Origin: Paraburkholderia rhizosphaerae
GTDB taxonomy: Bacteria; Pseudomonadota; Gammaproteobacteria; Burkholderiales; Burkholderiaceae
Assembly (NCBI RefSeq): GCF_004366595.1
Contig: NZ_SORE01000029.1
Span: 1 to 64,000 of the forward strand
Direction: 5' to 3'
Length of the DNA stretch: 64,000 bases
In this document: in pieces, positions 24,099-33,626 of the stretch
Position numbering within the stretch: position 1 is the stretch's first letter
How the letters are laid out: each line of letters opens with the position of its first letter
Position numbers and translations under genes: made by a program
Notes under the pieces: model-generated
What the model saw: only the letters and a program-made list of their open reading frames with translations
Database searches by the model: none
What the model was told of the DNA's origin: nothing

Positions 24099-27036
24099 TA
24101 CACGCAACCTCGACGGCTCGATAGTCGATCTGCAACGCGGCTGCGGGCGGCATATCGAAACGCAGCCGCGCACCGTCGCGCCGCACGTCCACCGGACGAC
24201 CGGCCACGCTTACGCTGCAACGCTGCGCGTTCGCGAGTTCGACAAACGGCTGATAGTAGCCGCCGAATTCGAACGACATGCGATGCGCATCGCGCTTGAA
24301 GTTGCGCACGAAGCCGTTAGCCTGTGCGATGTACGGCACCGTGCCCGCGGACGCAACGGCTGAGCGCGGCGCGGCGCCGTCGCGCGGTGCGTCGAACGCC
24401 ACGCGTGCGGCGCCGTCCGCAATGTGGATATAGATGCCGTCGGGTCCCGCGGCATAGCCGGTCACGCCATCCGACGCGCGCAGATCCGGCGCATTCGTGC
24501 CGGGCCAATGCAGCTCGCGCACTTCGCCGTTGCCACGTACGATCCACGTGCCGGCCGTCCCGGATGCAGTGGATGCGGTGGCCGTGCCGTGCGCCGCACC
24601 CGGTGCGACACCGTACGCCGCACCGCTTGCGTCGCTTGCGCCCGCATCGGCGGCACGCACTTCACGCGCAACCGCAAAGCCGCGCCAGTCGAGCACCTTG
24701 TGTGCGTAGTCGGTGATCTGCACCGGCAACACCGGTTGCTTGAGCACGGTCGAAAAAATCTGGTCGAGTGCGCGCAGCGACGCGACCTTGGTGCCGCTGT
24801 ACATGTGGTAGTACACATCGATCGGCTTGAAGCGCAGCGGCCGTTCGGTCATATCGAACGTCTCGAGTACCCGCGTGAAGCCATAGAACGGCCCGATCCA
24901 GTCGTTCGTATAGACGTTCTCGTCCTGGTTCGGCGCAAACACCTGGTAAGCGCCCGGCCCTTTCGAGATGCCGATCGGCGCGATGTTCGTCCAGCTATTC
25001 GCGCTCTTCGTGATGACCGTGTCGCCGCCGTTGATGTTGTCGACGCCCGCCGCATAGACCTTGCGCACGACAATCGCCGGAGGCTCGCAGTTGCCTGGCC
25101 ATTGCAGCACTTCGGCCTTCTTTCCCGGCGGCGCGAGACGCGTGTTGATGTAGTCGATCGACCCGGTAATTTCGCGGTCGATATTGAATGTGTAGTTCGG
25201 GATGTTCAGCGAGAACGCCGTGTCTCCGCCTCCGCCGCGGTCACCGCGATCGACGCGCTCGCCGGTCGTCGCATCGACGTCCGCCCAGTCGAACGGATGC
25301 GAGTACGTGTGCGTGCCGATCGCGACATACGGCAGCGCGAACATCTTGCGCGCGATCGCTTCGAGGCGCGACGAAATCTGCGGATAGAGTCCTTGCGGGC
25401 CGACCTCGCCTTCGATCACCGACAGCGTCATCGGCACCTTGTAGCGCGTGAAGATCTGCTCGTACAGCGCTTCGCCCGAATAGTCGGGACCCGGAAACTC
25501 CGCGCGCGACGCAAAGCCGTCGCCGTCGACGTGCGTCATGAACAGGCGCCGGCCGTTCTCGGTGGTCAGGCTCGGCGCGGGCATCGGCGTGAGCCGCAGT
25601 GCCCGGGAGAAGAACTGGATCGGCTGGATCGCCCAGCGCTCCTGTCCGACGCCGCTCAGCGACACGACCGTATACGGGCTCAGCGAATAGCCGCCCCATG
25701 GCGTGATCGCGACCGGATCGAGCGTCGCTGCGCCGGACTTCACGCGCAACAGCGACTGGCTCGCGGCGCCGACGCGCACGCCGGTCAGATCGCGTGGCCC
25801 AAGTCTGGGCTCGGTTTCGAAGCCGATCATCGGGTCGCGCGACACCACACTGACCGGATCGGTAAACGGCCCCAGGACCGGCTGCAGATCGAGCGCCGCG
25901 CCTTCGTCCGCGGCCGCGTCGAAGCCGAACTGACCGATAAACGCGACCGGCACGTGCGCGGCAATCCGCTCGTCGACCCACGCGCGCCATGCTGCGGTAT
26001 CGCGCGGCTCGTCGCCCTCGAGCCAGACGACCACGCCCGCGTAGCGGTCCGGCGTCACGTCGTCCGGCAACGTGTCGTTCATCTGCGCATACTGGACGTC
26101 GTAGCCGAGATAGTTCAGCGGCATCGCGACATCGCGCACACCCGGTGTTTCGTCGAGCGGCAGATCGGACGGCGGGTTCTGCACGACCAGAATGCGCCGC
26201 GGCAATACCTCGATCGCGCCGATGCCGACCACGTTGCGCGCGGTATTCGTTACGTACGGCGTGATGCCGCTCGCGACGACCTGGGCCGCGGTGGTGCGCG
26301 CGCATGCGCGGTCGTCGCTGGGGCAAAGCTCGATCGAAATAACCGGCACACCGGTGCGCTGCATGAATGAGCGCGCGGCCTCGATGCGCGCTGCGCGCTC
26401 GATGGCCGTCACGTCGGAGGTTCGCGTGCCGCCGCCGGGCGCGACACCGCGCACGAGCGACGGTCCGACCACCGCGTACAACGCTGCCGCGTGCGGCAGC
26501 GCGGCCCGCAACGCGTCGTCGCCGCCGACGATCAGGCGCGCGTCGGGATGAGCGGCGTGAATCGCGTCGATCGCCGCGATGGCCGCGGGTGTATCGAGCA
26601 GAAAGCCTCTATAACCGCGTTGCCACAGCGGCTCGATCTGCTGCGCGACGTGGTCGCCGCTCGCCGGATGTGTACGCGCAATCCAGACGGTATGGGCGAG
26701 CGGATGCGCGCCTGGTTCGAAAGCGCTCGCAGGATCGATGACCACCGCGTCGAAAGCCTGCAGAAGATTGACCGGAGGACGCGCGCCGTCGAAGAAGGCG
26801 ATATTGGCCGTCGCCTTTTGCTGAGGCGAACCCGCGTCGCGCGCGCCGGTGGTCGGCTGTTGCGGCGACGCCGTAACGGTCGGTGCTTGCGCATGCACAC
26901 ACGGTGCGGCGCCCGCGACCAGCATCGCCAGTGCGAACAGCCAGCGCCCGGCGCCGCGCCGGCGTGATGCCGCGACAAACCGGCGCCTGGCCGGTGATAG
27001 CGGCGTCGCCGCCCCCGTATGAATCTCCGTTGACAT
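24091..27036 (-). CDS. pelA: PelA, Pel deacetylase with a degenerate hydrolase domain
   Basis: 981 residues. A signal peptide ends near 49 (VHA-Q). Residues 75-280 are a shortened hydrolase domain: the SVGE segment is missing and GPSL at 191-194 has Pro where the family has catalytic Glu. A flavodoxin-like reductase/glutaminase-type domain follows (281-390). The polysaccharide deacetylase domain retains its metal and catalytic residues in THVDGDG (501-507; Asp504, Asp506) and HTYSH (576-580). A C-terminal lyase-like domain is interrupted by a low-complexity Ala/Gly/Ser/Thr stretch of about 40 residues. It deacetylates Pel in the periplasm. It is the first gene of the operon. Confidence 0.93.
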   Translation of the reverse strand: MSTEIHTGAATPLSPARRRFVAASRRRGAGRWLFALAMLVAGAAPCVHAQAPTVTASPQQPTTGARDAGSPQQKATANIAFFDGARPPVNLLQAFDAVVIDPASAFEPGAHPLAHTVWIARTHPASGDHVAQQIEPLWQRGYRGFLLDTPAAIAAIDAIHAAHPDARLIVGGDDALRAALPHAAALYAVVGPSLVRGVAPGGGTRTSDVTAIERAARIEAARSFMQRTGVPVISIELCPSDDRACARTTAAQVVASGITPYVTNTARNVVGIGAIEVLPRRILVVQNPPSDLPLDETPGVRDVAMPLNYLGYDVQYAQMNDTLPDDVTPDRYAGVVVWLEGDEPRDTAAWRAWVDERIAAHVPVAFIGQFGFDAAADEGAALDLQPVLGPFTDPVSVVSRDPMIGFETEPRLGPRDLTGVRVGAASQSLLRVKSGAATLDPVAITPWGGYSLSPYTVVSLSGVGQERWAIQPIQFFSRALRLTPMPAPSLTTENGRRLFMTHVDGDGFASRAEFPGPDYSGEALYEQIFTRYKVPMTLSVIEGEVGPQGLYPQISSRLEAIARKMFALPYVAIGTHTYSHPFDWADVDATTGERVDRGDRGGGGDTAFSLNIPNYTFNIDREITGSIDYINTRLAPPGKKAEVLQWPGNCEPPAIVVRKVYAAGVDNINGGDTVITKSANSWTNIAPIGISKGPGAYQVFAPNQDENVYTNDWIGPFYGFTRVLETFDMTERPLRFKPIDVYYHMYSGTKVASLRALDQIFSTVLKQPVLPVQITDYAHKVLDWRGFAVAREVRAADAGASDASGAAYGVAPGAAHGTATASTASGTAGTWIVRGNGEVRELHWPGTNAPDLRASDGVTGYAAGPDGIYIHIADGAARVAFDAPRDGAAPRSAVASAGTVPYIAQANGFVRNFKRDAHRMSFEFGGYYQPFVELANAQRCSVSVAGRPVDVRRDGARLRFDMPPAAALQIDYRAVEVACNG

Positions 27037-27549
27037 GAAGGATATCCGTTCGCTTATTGCTTTTAACCGGTCCGCCCAATTAGCTGCTTATCGACGGTTT
27101 ATGCGTCTTCTTGAATCTGATTCCACCGCACCGGTTTTTTCTTTTGCGACGCGTATATCTCGGCATCGAACTACAGACCAGCAACGAACGGACTTCACGA
27201 AGCGCTATTCCCTAGAATCGGCGCGCATTTTAGCGCGTTTCATGGAAAAGAAAAGGGGGTTTGTGCAGACAAAAGGATCTCAGTGAAACGAGCCAATTCA
27301 ATTAAGCCTTATCGGTAAAGCCGCGCAAACGTTAAACCCGAATTCGCAGTCAAACGATAATCGATGCATTGCGATTTCTTGCCGATTGAGAATTCGGTAA
27401 AAATATCCGGAAAAATGACTAGAATGGACAACAAGATGGGCACAATGGTTGCTCTGCTTGAGGCGACGGCGCGCCGCAAGATCCCGGCGACGTCTGTCGC
27501 GAAATCCAGCGGTTCAGACAATTCAGCCACTCATCGATGGGAGGAACCC
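27037..27549. other. pel leader and promoter region
   Basis: About 510 bases, clearly more AT-rich than its surroundings, between pelA and the divergent DUF1328 gene. It must hold the pel promoter. No regulator box can be assigned by eye. An 83-codon frame at 27035-27286 has no ribosome binding site and odd composition, so I do not call it. Confidence 0.5.
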
Positions 27550-27711
27550 ATGCTCCGATACGCTGCCATCTTCTTCGTGATCGCCATCATCGCGGCCGTG
27601 TTTGGCTTCGGTGGCATAGCGGCGGGCGCCGCGGAGATCGCGAAAGTGCTGTTCTTTATCTTTATCGTGATCTTCCTCGTGACGCTGCTGATGGGTATCG
27701 TCCGACGTTGA
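27550..27711 (+). CDS. DUF1328 (YtjA-like) small membrane protein
   Basis: 53 residues: MLRYAAIFFVIAIIAAVFGF, then GGIAAGAAEIAKVLFFIF and a second helix ending MGIVRR. This is the standard DUF1328 layout of two membrane helices around a GIA motif. A GGGAGG site precedes ATG 27550; the long upstream extension of the frame is not coding. Function unknown; members are often stress-induced. Confidence 0.88.
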   Translation: MLRYAAIFFVIAIIAAVFGFGGIAAGAAEIAKVLFFIFIVIFLVTLLMGIVRR

Positions 27712-27858
27712 CCATCGTTGCATTGCACGAGCCGGCGCGGGCGGCCGCAAATATTGCAAGCTTTGCGAATGCAATTGAAATAGTTGCGCTGCGTCCGTGC
27801 CCGGTGAAGCACCATTGGGTTGGACGATTCGGATAACCAATATGCCGGGCGTACGCGC

Positions 27859-28062
27859 TCAGGTTTGTGCACGCACCTCGAGCGCACGCAATGCTTCGTT
27901 CAACTTTTTTACCCGGCTGCGTTGCGACGGCACGGACGCCACCGACGTCAGGCTATCCACGCGCTTGCGCCAGTAAGAGAGCGGAATTCGGTCATTCAGT
28001 GAAATATGCGTAAGCACCTGTTCGAGATGCTGGATATCTGTTTCTAGTTGGTAGTGATTCAT
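27859..28062 (-). CDS. Small hypothetical protein (67 aa)
   Basis: The frame from ATG 28062 has a strong GGGGAAGGG ribosome binding site. The protein is helical and charged (YQLETDIQHLEQVLTHISLNDRIPLSYWRKRVDSL) with no signal or membrane part. No family recognised. It is probably real because of the ribosome binding site and natural composition. Confidence 0.5.
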   Translation of the reverse strand: MNHYQLETDIQHLEQVLTHISLNDRIPLSYWRKRVDSLTSVASVPSQRSRVKKLNEALRALEVRAQT

Positions 28063-28274
28063 GGCCCTTCCCCGCAACGGCCAAGCGTGTTTTGTGACAG
28101 CTATACGATCGCCAGGCGCGTCCGACAAGCTTTCTTATATGAGCAAAAAGAATAGGCAGGAATGCTGGGCTGCCCCCGGACCGACAATATGACATCGTCA
28201 CAAAAGGTCAGGCAATAGACTTGCGCGGTATGCGAGAAATCCTCAGAACTTATCTCCCAGCGCAAGCGCACCTG

Positions 28275-28967
28275 TCATGCGCGTGGCGCATAGCGACCCG
28301 CGTTGTCGTCACCGGCGGCGGCGATTTCACCTTCGGCGATACCCGCTGGCACGTCGTGGCCGACAAAGCCGAGGATGAGCCGCACCATTTCGTCTTCAAA
28401 CCTGCGCGTGCCGAGATACTCGGGCCGCTCGAGCGCGGTCGCGAGCAGCACGCCGGAAATCGCGCGAAACAGCACGAAGCGGGCTTCGTCGACGGCAATG
28501 CGCTTGCCGAGTTCGGGGCTTTCGTTATGCAACGTGTTCGAGATCAGATCGAAGTAGCGTCGCATGCCTTCGCCGATCGGCGAACCGGATGCCGCGTCGC
28601 TCCACTCGGCGCGCAGGATGCCGTACAGGCGCGGCCGGTCGGCGATAAACGCGGCGACCGCGCGGATCATCCGGCGTGCATTGATGCCCATACCGAACGG
28701 CGCCGGATTGGCGAGCGCGTTGGTCATCAGGTCGGTGAGCCGCTCGAGCTCACGCCGCGCGAGCGCCTCGATCAGCCCTTCCTTATTGGGGAAGTACTGA
28801 TACAGCGCCCCTATGCTGAACCCCGCAGTATCAGCCACGCGCTGCGTCGTCAGTCCTGATTTGCCATGAACTTCGAGCGTACGCGCAGCGGCTTCGAGAA
28901 TGCTGTCGAGTGCGAACGACGCTCTGGCCTGCTTCGGCCGCCGGCGTTCCGAAGACGAATTGGACAA
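28275..28967 (-). CDS. TetR-family transcriptional regulator
   Basis: 230 residues. The N-terminal helix-turn-helix is clear (ILEAAARTLEVHGKSGLTTQRVADTAGFSIGALYQYFPNKEGLIEAL, about 23-70), followed by an all-helical ligand domain. Ligand unknown. The divergent gene at 29154 encodes a SnoaL-like protein 186 nt away and is the likeliest target. Confidence 0.87.
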   Translation of the reverse strand: MSNSSSERRRPKQARASFALDSILEAAARTLEVHGKSGLTTQRVADTAGFSIGALYQYFPNKEGLIEALARRELERLTDLMTNALANPAPFGMGINARRMIRAVAAFIADRPRLYGILRAEWSDAASGSPIGEGMRRYFDLISNTLHNESPELGKRIAVDEARFVLFRAISGVLLATALERPEYLGTRRFEDEMVRLILGFVGHDVPAGIAEGEIAAAGDDNAGRYAPRA

Positions 28968-29153
28968 AGGAACTCCGTATGAAGAAACACGATTATCTTA
29001 GTTGAGTTGGCAACAGGTTTCAGCAAGCACTGTGTAATATCCGCCACGCATCCGTCGCCGTCGTAAGGTCCACATCGATCGACGCGAGACACGCGCGTTG
29101 AGTAGTGCGCTCTACAATCGATGGCGACTTGCAAACTTATTGAGGATAAACAC

Positions 29154-29540
29154 ATGAGCGACGATGAACGCGCGATCCAACACCTCGTGGACTCATGGCT
29201 CGCAGCTACCAAGGCCGGCGATCTCGACACCGTGCTGAGTCTGATCGCCGACGATGCGGTGTTCATGGTGCCCGGCCAGAATCCGTTCGGCAAAGCGGCC
29301 TTCATGACCGCGTCGCAGGGCCAGGCCTCCATGCGCATCGATGCCACGAGCCACATCGAAGAACTGCAGGTGCTCGGCGACTGGGCGTTCCTGCGCAACC
29401 ATCTTGACGTGACCATCACGCCGCCCGGCCAGACGCAGCCGGTGCGCCGCACGGGCTATACGCTGACGATCCTGCGCAAGGAAGCGGACGGGAGATGGCT
29501 GTTGGCACGAGACGCGAATCTGCTGACCGCGCAGCCATGA
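29154..29540 (+). CDS. SnoaL-like/DUF4440 (SgcJ/EcaC) family protein
   Basis: 128 residues from ATG 29154, preceded by GAGG at 8 nt. The fold signature is IQHLVDSWLAATKAGDLDTVLSLIADDAVFMVPGQNPFGKAAF, then a curved sheet ending GRWLLARDANLL. These NTF2-like proteins include small isomerases, hydrolases and ligand-binding proteins, so no reaction can be named. Lone gene, divergent from the TetR regulator. Confidence 0.83.
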   Translation: MSDDERAIQHLVDSWLAATKAGDLDTVLSLIADDAVFMVPGQNPFGKAAFMTASQGQASMRIDATSHIEELQVLGDWAFLRNHLDVTITPPGQTQPVRRTGYTLTILRKEADGRWLLARDANLLTAQP

Positions 29541-29697
29541 GCCCGCTTTATGAGTCGCACCGGAAGTCGCCTATGTGTCAAACGAATGACGAAGTTCGTG
29601 TGGCAGCGCATGTTTATTGCCTTATAACGTTTTGTTTTAGACTTGCGGCATTCCGCGAACCTGAGTGATAATCAAATCTCGATTTTCAGGGGGGCTC

Positions 29698-30405
29698 GTG
29701 GTTCTATCGCCTAAATTCACCAGCCCGAAACTGGCTGCGAAGATTCTTGGCGCTCGTTCGGAACAACGCGTCGTCGATATTTTGAATACGGCTCAAGTCG
29801 TATTCGGCGAACACGGGTTCGACCGCGGCACGACCGCTGAAATCGCGCGCCGCCTGAACATTTCAGAAGCCACGATCTTCACTTACTTCGGCAGCAAGCG
29901 TGAGCTTTGCCAGGAATTGCTGTACACGTGGTACACCACGATCACCGCGCAAATGGAAGAGGGCTTTCCTCGCGAAGAAGGTCTGCGCAACAAGATCGAA
30001 TATGTGGTGACGCGGCACCTGAACTATCTGCTGCAAGACACCAAAGGTTTCTGCGCACTGGTCCTCAGTGAAGGACGCTCGGTGCACGGCGAATTCGCCG
30101 AAGATCTCGCCGAACTGAAACGGCGTTACCTTGCGAGCTTCATGATTGCGCTGCGCGATGCGCAGGCGGCGGGCGAGCTCGATCCGGATATTCGTTTATC
30201 GATCGTGCGCGACATGCTGTTCGGCATGATGGAACACATCCTGTGGCGCAATATCGAAAGCGATCACGCGCCGGACATCCCCACCGTCGCGGCCGAAGTG
30301 ACCCGGCTCATCATGAAGGCGATCGCGCCGAACGGCGATGAACTGCGGCGCCTTCAACAATTTCGCAACGAGGTCGCCGCGTCACTCAAACGCATCGACC
30401 CATAG
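29698..30405 (+). CDS. TetR-family transcriptional regulator
   Basis: 235 residues if started at GTG 29698, which follows a strong AGGGGGG site; GTG 29665 is possible but lacks one. The helix-turn-helix is ILNTAQVVFGEHGFDRGTTAEIARRLNISEATIFTYFGSKRELCQELL, with a helical effector domain containing DMLFGMMEHILWRN, typical of fatty-acid-type TetR regulators. No obvious target lies next to it. The acyl-CoA synthetase 750 nt downstream on the other strand is possible. Confidence 0.85.
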   Translation: MVLSPKFTSPKLAAKILGARSEQRVVDILNTAQVVFGEHGFDRGTTAEIARRLNISEATIFTYFGSKRELCQELLYTWYTTITAQMEEGFPREEGLRNKIEYVVTRHLNYLLQDTKGFCALVLSEGRSVHGEFAEDLAELKRRYLASFMIALRDAQAAGELDPDIRLSIVRDMLFGMMEHILWRNIESDHAPDIPTVAAEVTRLIMKAIAPNGDELRRLQQFRNEVAASLKRIDP

Positions 30406-30466
30406 CGCACCGCTTTGCGATCGCCGAGCCCTACGCGGGGTTGTCGAACCCTTGCGCGATATGCGC

Positions 30467-30961
30467 TCACACGCTCGGACTAGGGCCCCGCTCAAGATAG
30501 GTGGTCAACGCAATGTAACTGCGCGTGCCGGCAAAGCCTTCGATGGAATGAATACGTTCGAGTAGACGTTCGAGACTCTGCGTGTCTCGCGTGCGCACTT
30601 TCAACAGCATTGCGCTTTCGCCGGTGACGGTATGAATTTCCTCGATGTCCGGCAGCTCTTCAAGTTGCAGCAGTTGGCGGGTCACCATCCAGCTGGTCGT
30701 ATCGACGTGCACGAATGCAAGCAGGGGCCGTCCGAGTTTTGCGGCATCCATCGTAACGACCGTCGCCTTGACGACGCCGTCCTGCCGCAAACGCTTCGCT
30801 CGTTCGTGCACCGCGGGCGCGGACAGATGCAGGCGTTTGCCGAGTTCGGCGTAAGTGAGGCGTGCGTCTTCCGATAACAACGCCAATAGTTTGCGGTCTG
30901 TAGCGTCAAGTGTCGTTCCCGCACACGATTTTTTGCGATCCTTATCGGTCCCTGAAGTCAT
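30467..30961 (-). CDS. Lrp/AsnC-family transcriptional regulator
   Basis: 164 residues. The N-terminal helix-turn-helix LDATDRKLLALLSEDARLTYAELGKRLHLSAPAVHERAKRLRQDGVV is followed by the RAM ligand domain (LLAFVHVDT, EEIHTVTGESAMLLKVRTRDTQSLERLLERI). It lies 194 nt downstream of the acyl-CoA synthetase on the same strand and could be read from it, or be independent. Confidence 0.88.
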   Translation of the reverse strand: MTSGTDKDRKKSCAGTTLDATDRKLLALLSEDARLTYAELGKRLHLSAPAVHERAKRLRQDGVVKATVVTMDAAKLGRPLLAFVHVDTTSWMVTRQLLQLEELPDIEEIHTVTGESAMLLKVRTRDTQSLERLLERIHSIEGFAGTRSYIALTTYLERGPSPSV

Positions 30962-31155
30962 CTAGCCTCACCCGAACAAATCAGAGGCTGGTTGAGCTTT
31001 AGTCAAGTTAAAAATGCAAACATCTACATCTTTTTAATGAGCTCCGCCCAACAAGCCGAATTTACCAGCTGCGCGGGGTTGAGTATAGCTCAAGTGAAAA
31101 AATGATGCCCACAATATGTCGACACTTTGTATGGCTTCAATCAAGTATCCGCACT

Positions 31156-32907
31156 TCACAGAACAACATTGTCCGGCGGTAATGCGCACGCCGCGCGCGC
31201 TGCGTATTCACGCAGTTCGCGCCTGATCACTTTCCCTGTTGCAGTCAGCGGCAGGTCGTCAACGAAATGAATGATGCGCGGATATTCGTGTGCCGCGAGG
31301 CGGGTCTTGACGTGCTGTTGCAAGTCGGCGCGCAGCGTTTCGTCCGGTGCGTAGCCGGCGTTCAGCACAATGAACGCGGTCACCGCTTCCGTCCGCTCAG
31401 GATCCGGTGTGCCGACGACGGCTGCCATGCGCACCGCCGGATGACGCAGCAGACAGTCTTCGATCGGCGCCGGACCGATCCGGTATGAGGCGCTGGTGAT
31501 CACGTCATCATCGCGGCCGACAAAGCGGATGAACCCTTCGTCGTCCGCAACGCCGGTATCGCCGGTTATGAGCCACTCGCCGCGGTATTTGCCGCGGGTC
31601 GCTGCGTCGTTGCGCCAATAGCCGAGGAACATCACGGGGTCGGGCACGCGCACCGCGATATCGCCGGGCGTGCCCGCAGGCACCGGGCGGCCCGCGTCGT
31701 CGATGATGGCCACCCGATGGCCAGGCGCCGGCTTGCCGATCGAACCTGCGCGTGGCGCGAAAAGCGTCGCGCAGGACGACAGCACGACGTTGCACTCGGT
31801 CTGCCCGTAAAATTCGTTGATCGTCACGCCGAGCGCGCGCTCACCCCATTCGATCAGTTCAGCGCCAAGCGACTCGCCACCGCTCGCGACCGCGCGCAAC
31901 GTGAAGCGCCAGCGCTGCGGATGCTCGACGGTACGCATCATTTTCAGCGCGGTCGGCGGCAAGAACGCGTGCGTGACCTCGTGCCGCTGCATCAGATCGA
32001 ACGCGGCCCGCGGATCGAATTTTTCGAAGCGCCGCACGAGCACCGCGACGCCGTGGTGCAACGACGGCAACAGCACGTCGAACAGACCGCCAATCCACGC
32101 CCAGTCCGCGGGCGTCCACATCAGTTTCGCGCCTTCAGGAAAGAAGTCTTGCGACATCTCCACGCCAGGCAGATGCCCGAGCAGCACCCGATGCGCATGC
32201 AACGCGCCCTTCGGCTTGCCCGTCGTGCCCGACGTATAGATGATCACGGCCGGGTCGTCGGCCGACGTGAACGGCACATCAAAAGGTTGGCAGCTCGAAC
32301 TCAGCGCAGCCCAGAAAGGACGCGCGTCAGCAGCGGCAGCGACCATCGCCGTCGCAACGGCGGTCGTTTCGTTTGCCATCGCGTCGCCCCGGGCATTTGA
32401 TGCGCGTTGTTGCAAGCGCGCTGCCCCACTGGTTTGCGTGTCGACGCGATAAACCACGTGCAAGTCAGGCAGCGTATCGCGCAATGGCAGGATTTTCTGC
32501 AACCCGGCCTGATCGGTGACCAGTGCAATTGCGCCGCTATCGGCGAGACGGTACTGCAACGCATCGGGGCCAAACAATGCAAACAGCGGCACCGCAATCG
32601 CACCGCACTTGTAGACGGCCAGATGCGCGATGGCCGTTTCAACCGATTGCGACAGAAAGATGCCGACACGGTCTCCCTTTTGCACCCCGTCGCGTCGCAG
32701 CGCATGCGCGAAACCGTCCGACCAGCGCTTCAACTCGTCGAATGTATGGCGCGCGATGCGCCCATCCGGCGATTCGCATACAAGCGCGACGCGACCGCTG
32801 CCGTCCGCCCATTTGTCGCATGCGTCGACGCCGATGTTGTATTGCTCCGGTATTCGCCAGTCGAAGCGGGAAGCGGTTTGCTCGTAGGTCTCGAAACGGG
32901 TCAGCAT
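31156..32907 (-). CDS. AMP-binding acyl-CoA synthetase (medium-chain/acetyl-CoA synthetase-like)
   Basis: 583 residues. ANL-superfamily motifs are present: P-loop YTSGTTGKPKGALHAH, NEFYGQTECN, the adenine/AMP Asp in GEWLITGDTGVADDEGFIRFVGRDDDVI, and the C-terminal catalytic Lys in LPLTATGKVIRREL. It activates a carboxylic acid as adenylate and then CoA thioester. The closest layout is the acyl-CoA synthetase medium-chain group. A roughly 35-residue Ala-rich insert before the P-loop is unusual. GGGGGAGA precedes ATG 32907. The acid substrate is not predictable. Confidence 0.87.
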   Translation of the reverse strand: MLTRFETYEQTASRFDWRIPEQYNIGVDACDKWADGSGRVALVCESPDGRIARHTFDELKRWSDGFAHALRRDGVQKGDRVGIFLSQSVETAIAHLAVYKCGAIAVPLFALFGPDALQYRLADSGAIALVTDQAGLQKILPLRDTLPDLHVVYRVDTQTSGAARLQQRASNARGDAMANETTAVATAMVAAAADARPFWAALSSSCQPFDVPFTSADDPAVIIYTSGTTGKPKGALHAHRVLLGHLPGVEMSQDFFPEGAKLMWTPADWAWIGGLFDVLLPSLHHGVAVLVRRFEKFDPRAAFDLMQRHEVTHAFLPPTALKMMRTVEHPQRWRFTLRAVASGGESLGAELIEWGERALGVTINEFYGQTECNVVLSSCATLFAPRAGSIGKPAPGHRVAIIDDAGRPVPAGTPGDIAVRVPDPVMFLGYWRNDAATRGKYRGEWLITGDTGVADDEGFIRFVGRDDDVITSASYRIGPAPIEDCLLRHPAVRMAAVVGTPDPERTEAVTAFIVLNAGYAPDETLRADLQQHVKTRLAAHEYPRIIHFVDDLPLTATGKVIRRELREYAARAACALPPDNVVL

Positions 32908-33341
32908 GGTCTCCCCCGAATATTGTTCGCCGGACGTTTAGCCAGAGATGGTCAGGCGGATCTTACGCCGGGAATCCTTACGACCGCCTCACTTCGCAAG
33001 GACGCGTGTCGCCCGCACGCCTGCGCGCCCGGGACGGCTAACTCGCGCTGCGCCGCGCGGGCGCTTCCGCACCTCGCGCGACAAGCTGTTCATATGGGTT
33101 TCCTGACCATCGAGACAGGCCTGAGCACCATTCAATCCGTCGCCAAACCGGCCCCGCGCGGCGCCGGAAACGCGGCAGGACCGCGTGCCAGTATGATGAC
33201 AGCCAACGGCACATTCGCAGCTTTGCGCCGACTCGCTGTGCACGGCCGCCGGTTCGCCGCCGTCAAAGTTTGTGCTTGGGCCTTTGTCCCTATTGCCGCC
33301 GATTTCCTGCGCCCTCACAATGCGCGAACCTTGGGGGGGAT
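32908..33341. other. Intergenic region without a supported gene
   Basis: About 430 bases between the synthetase start and the lipoprotein start. It contains their divergent promoters. The longest open frames on either strand have no ribosome binding site and an Arg/Ala bias typical of antisense shadows. No repeat or RNA gene was recognised. Confidence 0.45.
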
Positions 33342-33614
33342 ATGAAGAAACGCCTGCTGCTCGCCGGTGTGAGCGTGCTGACTGCCTGCACGGCAGTGTC
33401 GAATGTGGAGGTGCGGCCGAACGGCTCGTTAATGATTACGAGCCGTGCGCGCAACAGCTTTGCATCGTGGAACAGCATCCGCAATGCCGGGCTGAAGCAC
33501 GCATCCGCCTACTGCCGCGACCAGAACAAACGGATGCATGCGATCTCGGTGCATACGAACGGCGTGCGCGGCGTCGATAACGAATCGATCGAGATTACGT
33601 TTGAATGCTTTTGA
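33342..33614 (+). CDS. Small putative lipoprotein (90 aa)
   Basis: MKKRLLLAGVSVLTAC is a short lipoprotein signal with Cys16. The mature part contains the pattern NGSLMITSRARNSFASWNSIRNAGLKHASAYCRDQNKRMHAI, a conserved small-lipoprotein fold seen in Burkholderia. A GGGGGGAT site precedes ATG 33342. Role unknown. Confidence 0.68.
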   Translation: MKKRLLLAGVSVLTACTAVSNVEVRPNGSLMITSRARNSFASWNSIRNAGLKHASAYCRDQNKRMHAISVHTNGVRGVDNESIEITFECF

Positions 33615-33626
33615 TGCATGCGGACG

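Noticed and set aside
22518..24299. 593-codon plus-strand open frame opposite pelB
   Set aside because: It is an Arg/Ala-rich antisense shadow of pelB with no ribosome binding site; the same applies to the 648-codon frame at 24424-26370 and the 373-codon frame at 15419-16540.
27035..27286. 83-codon frame upstream of pelA
   Set aside because: No ribosome binding site, and its start overlaps the pelA start on the other strand.
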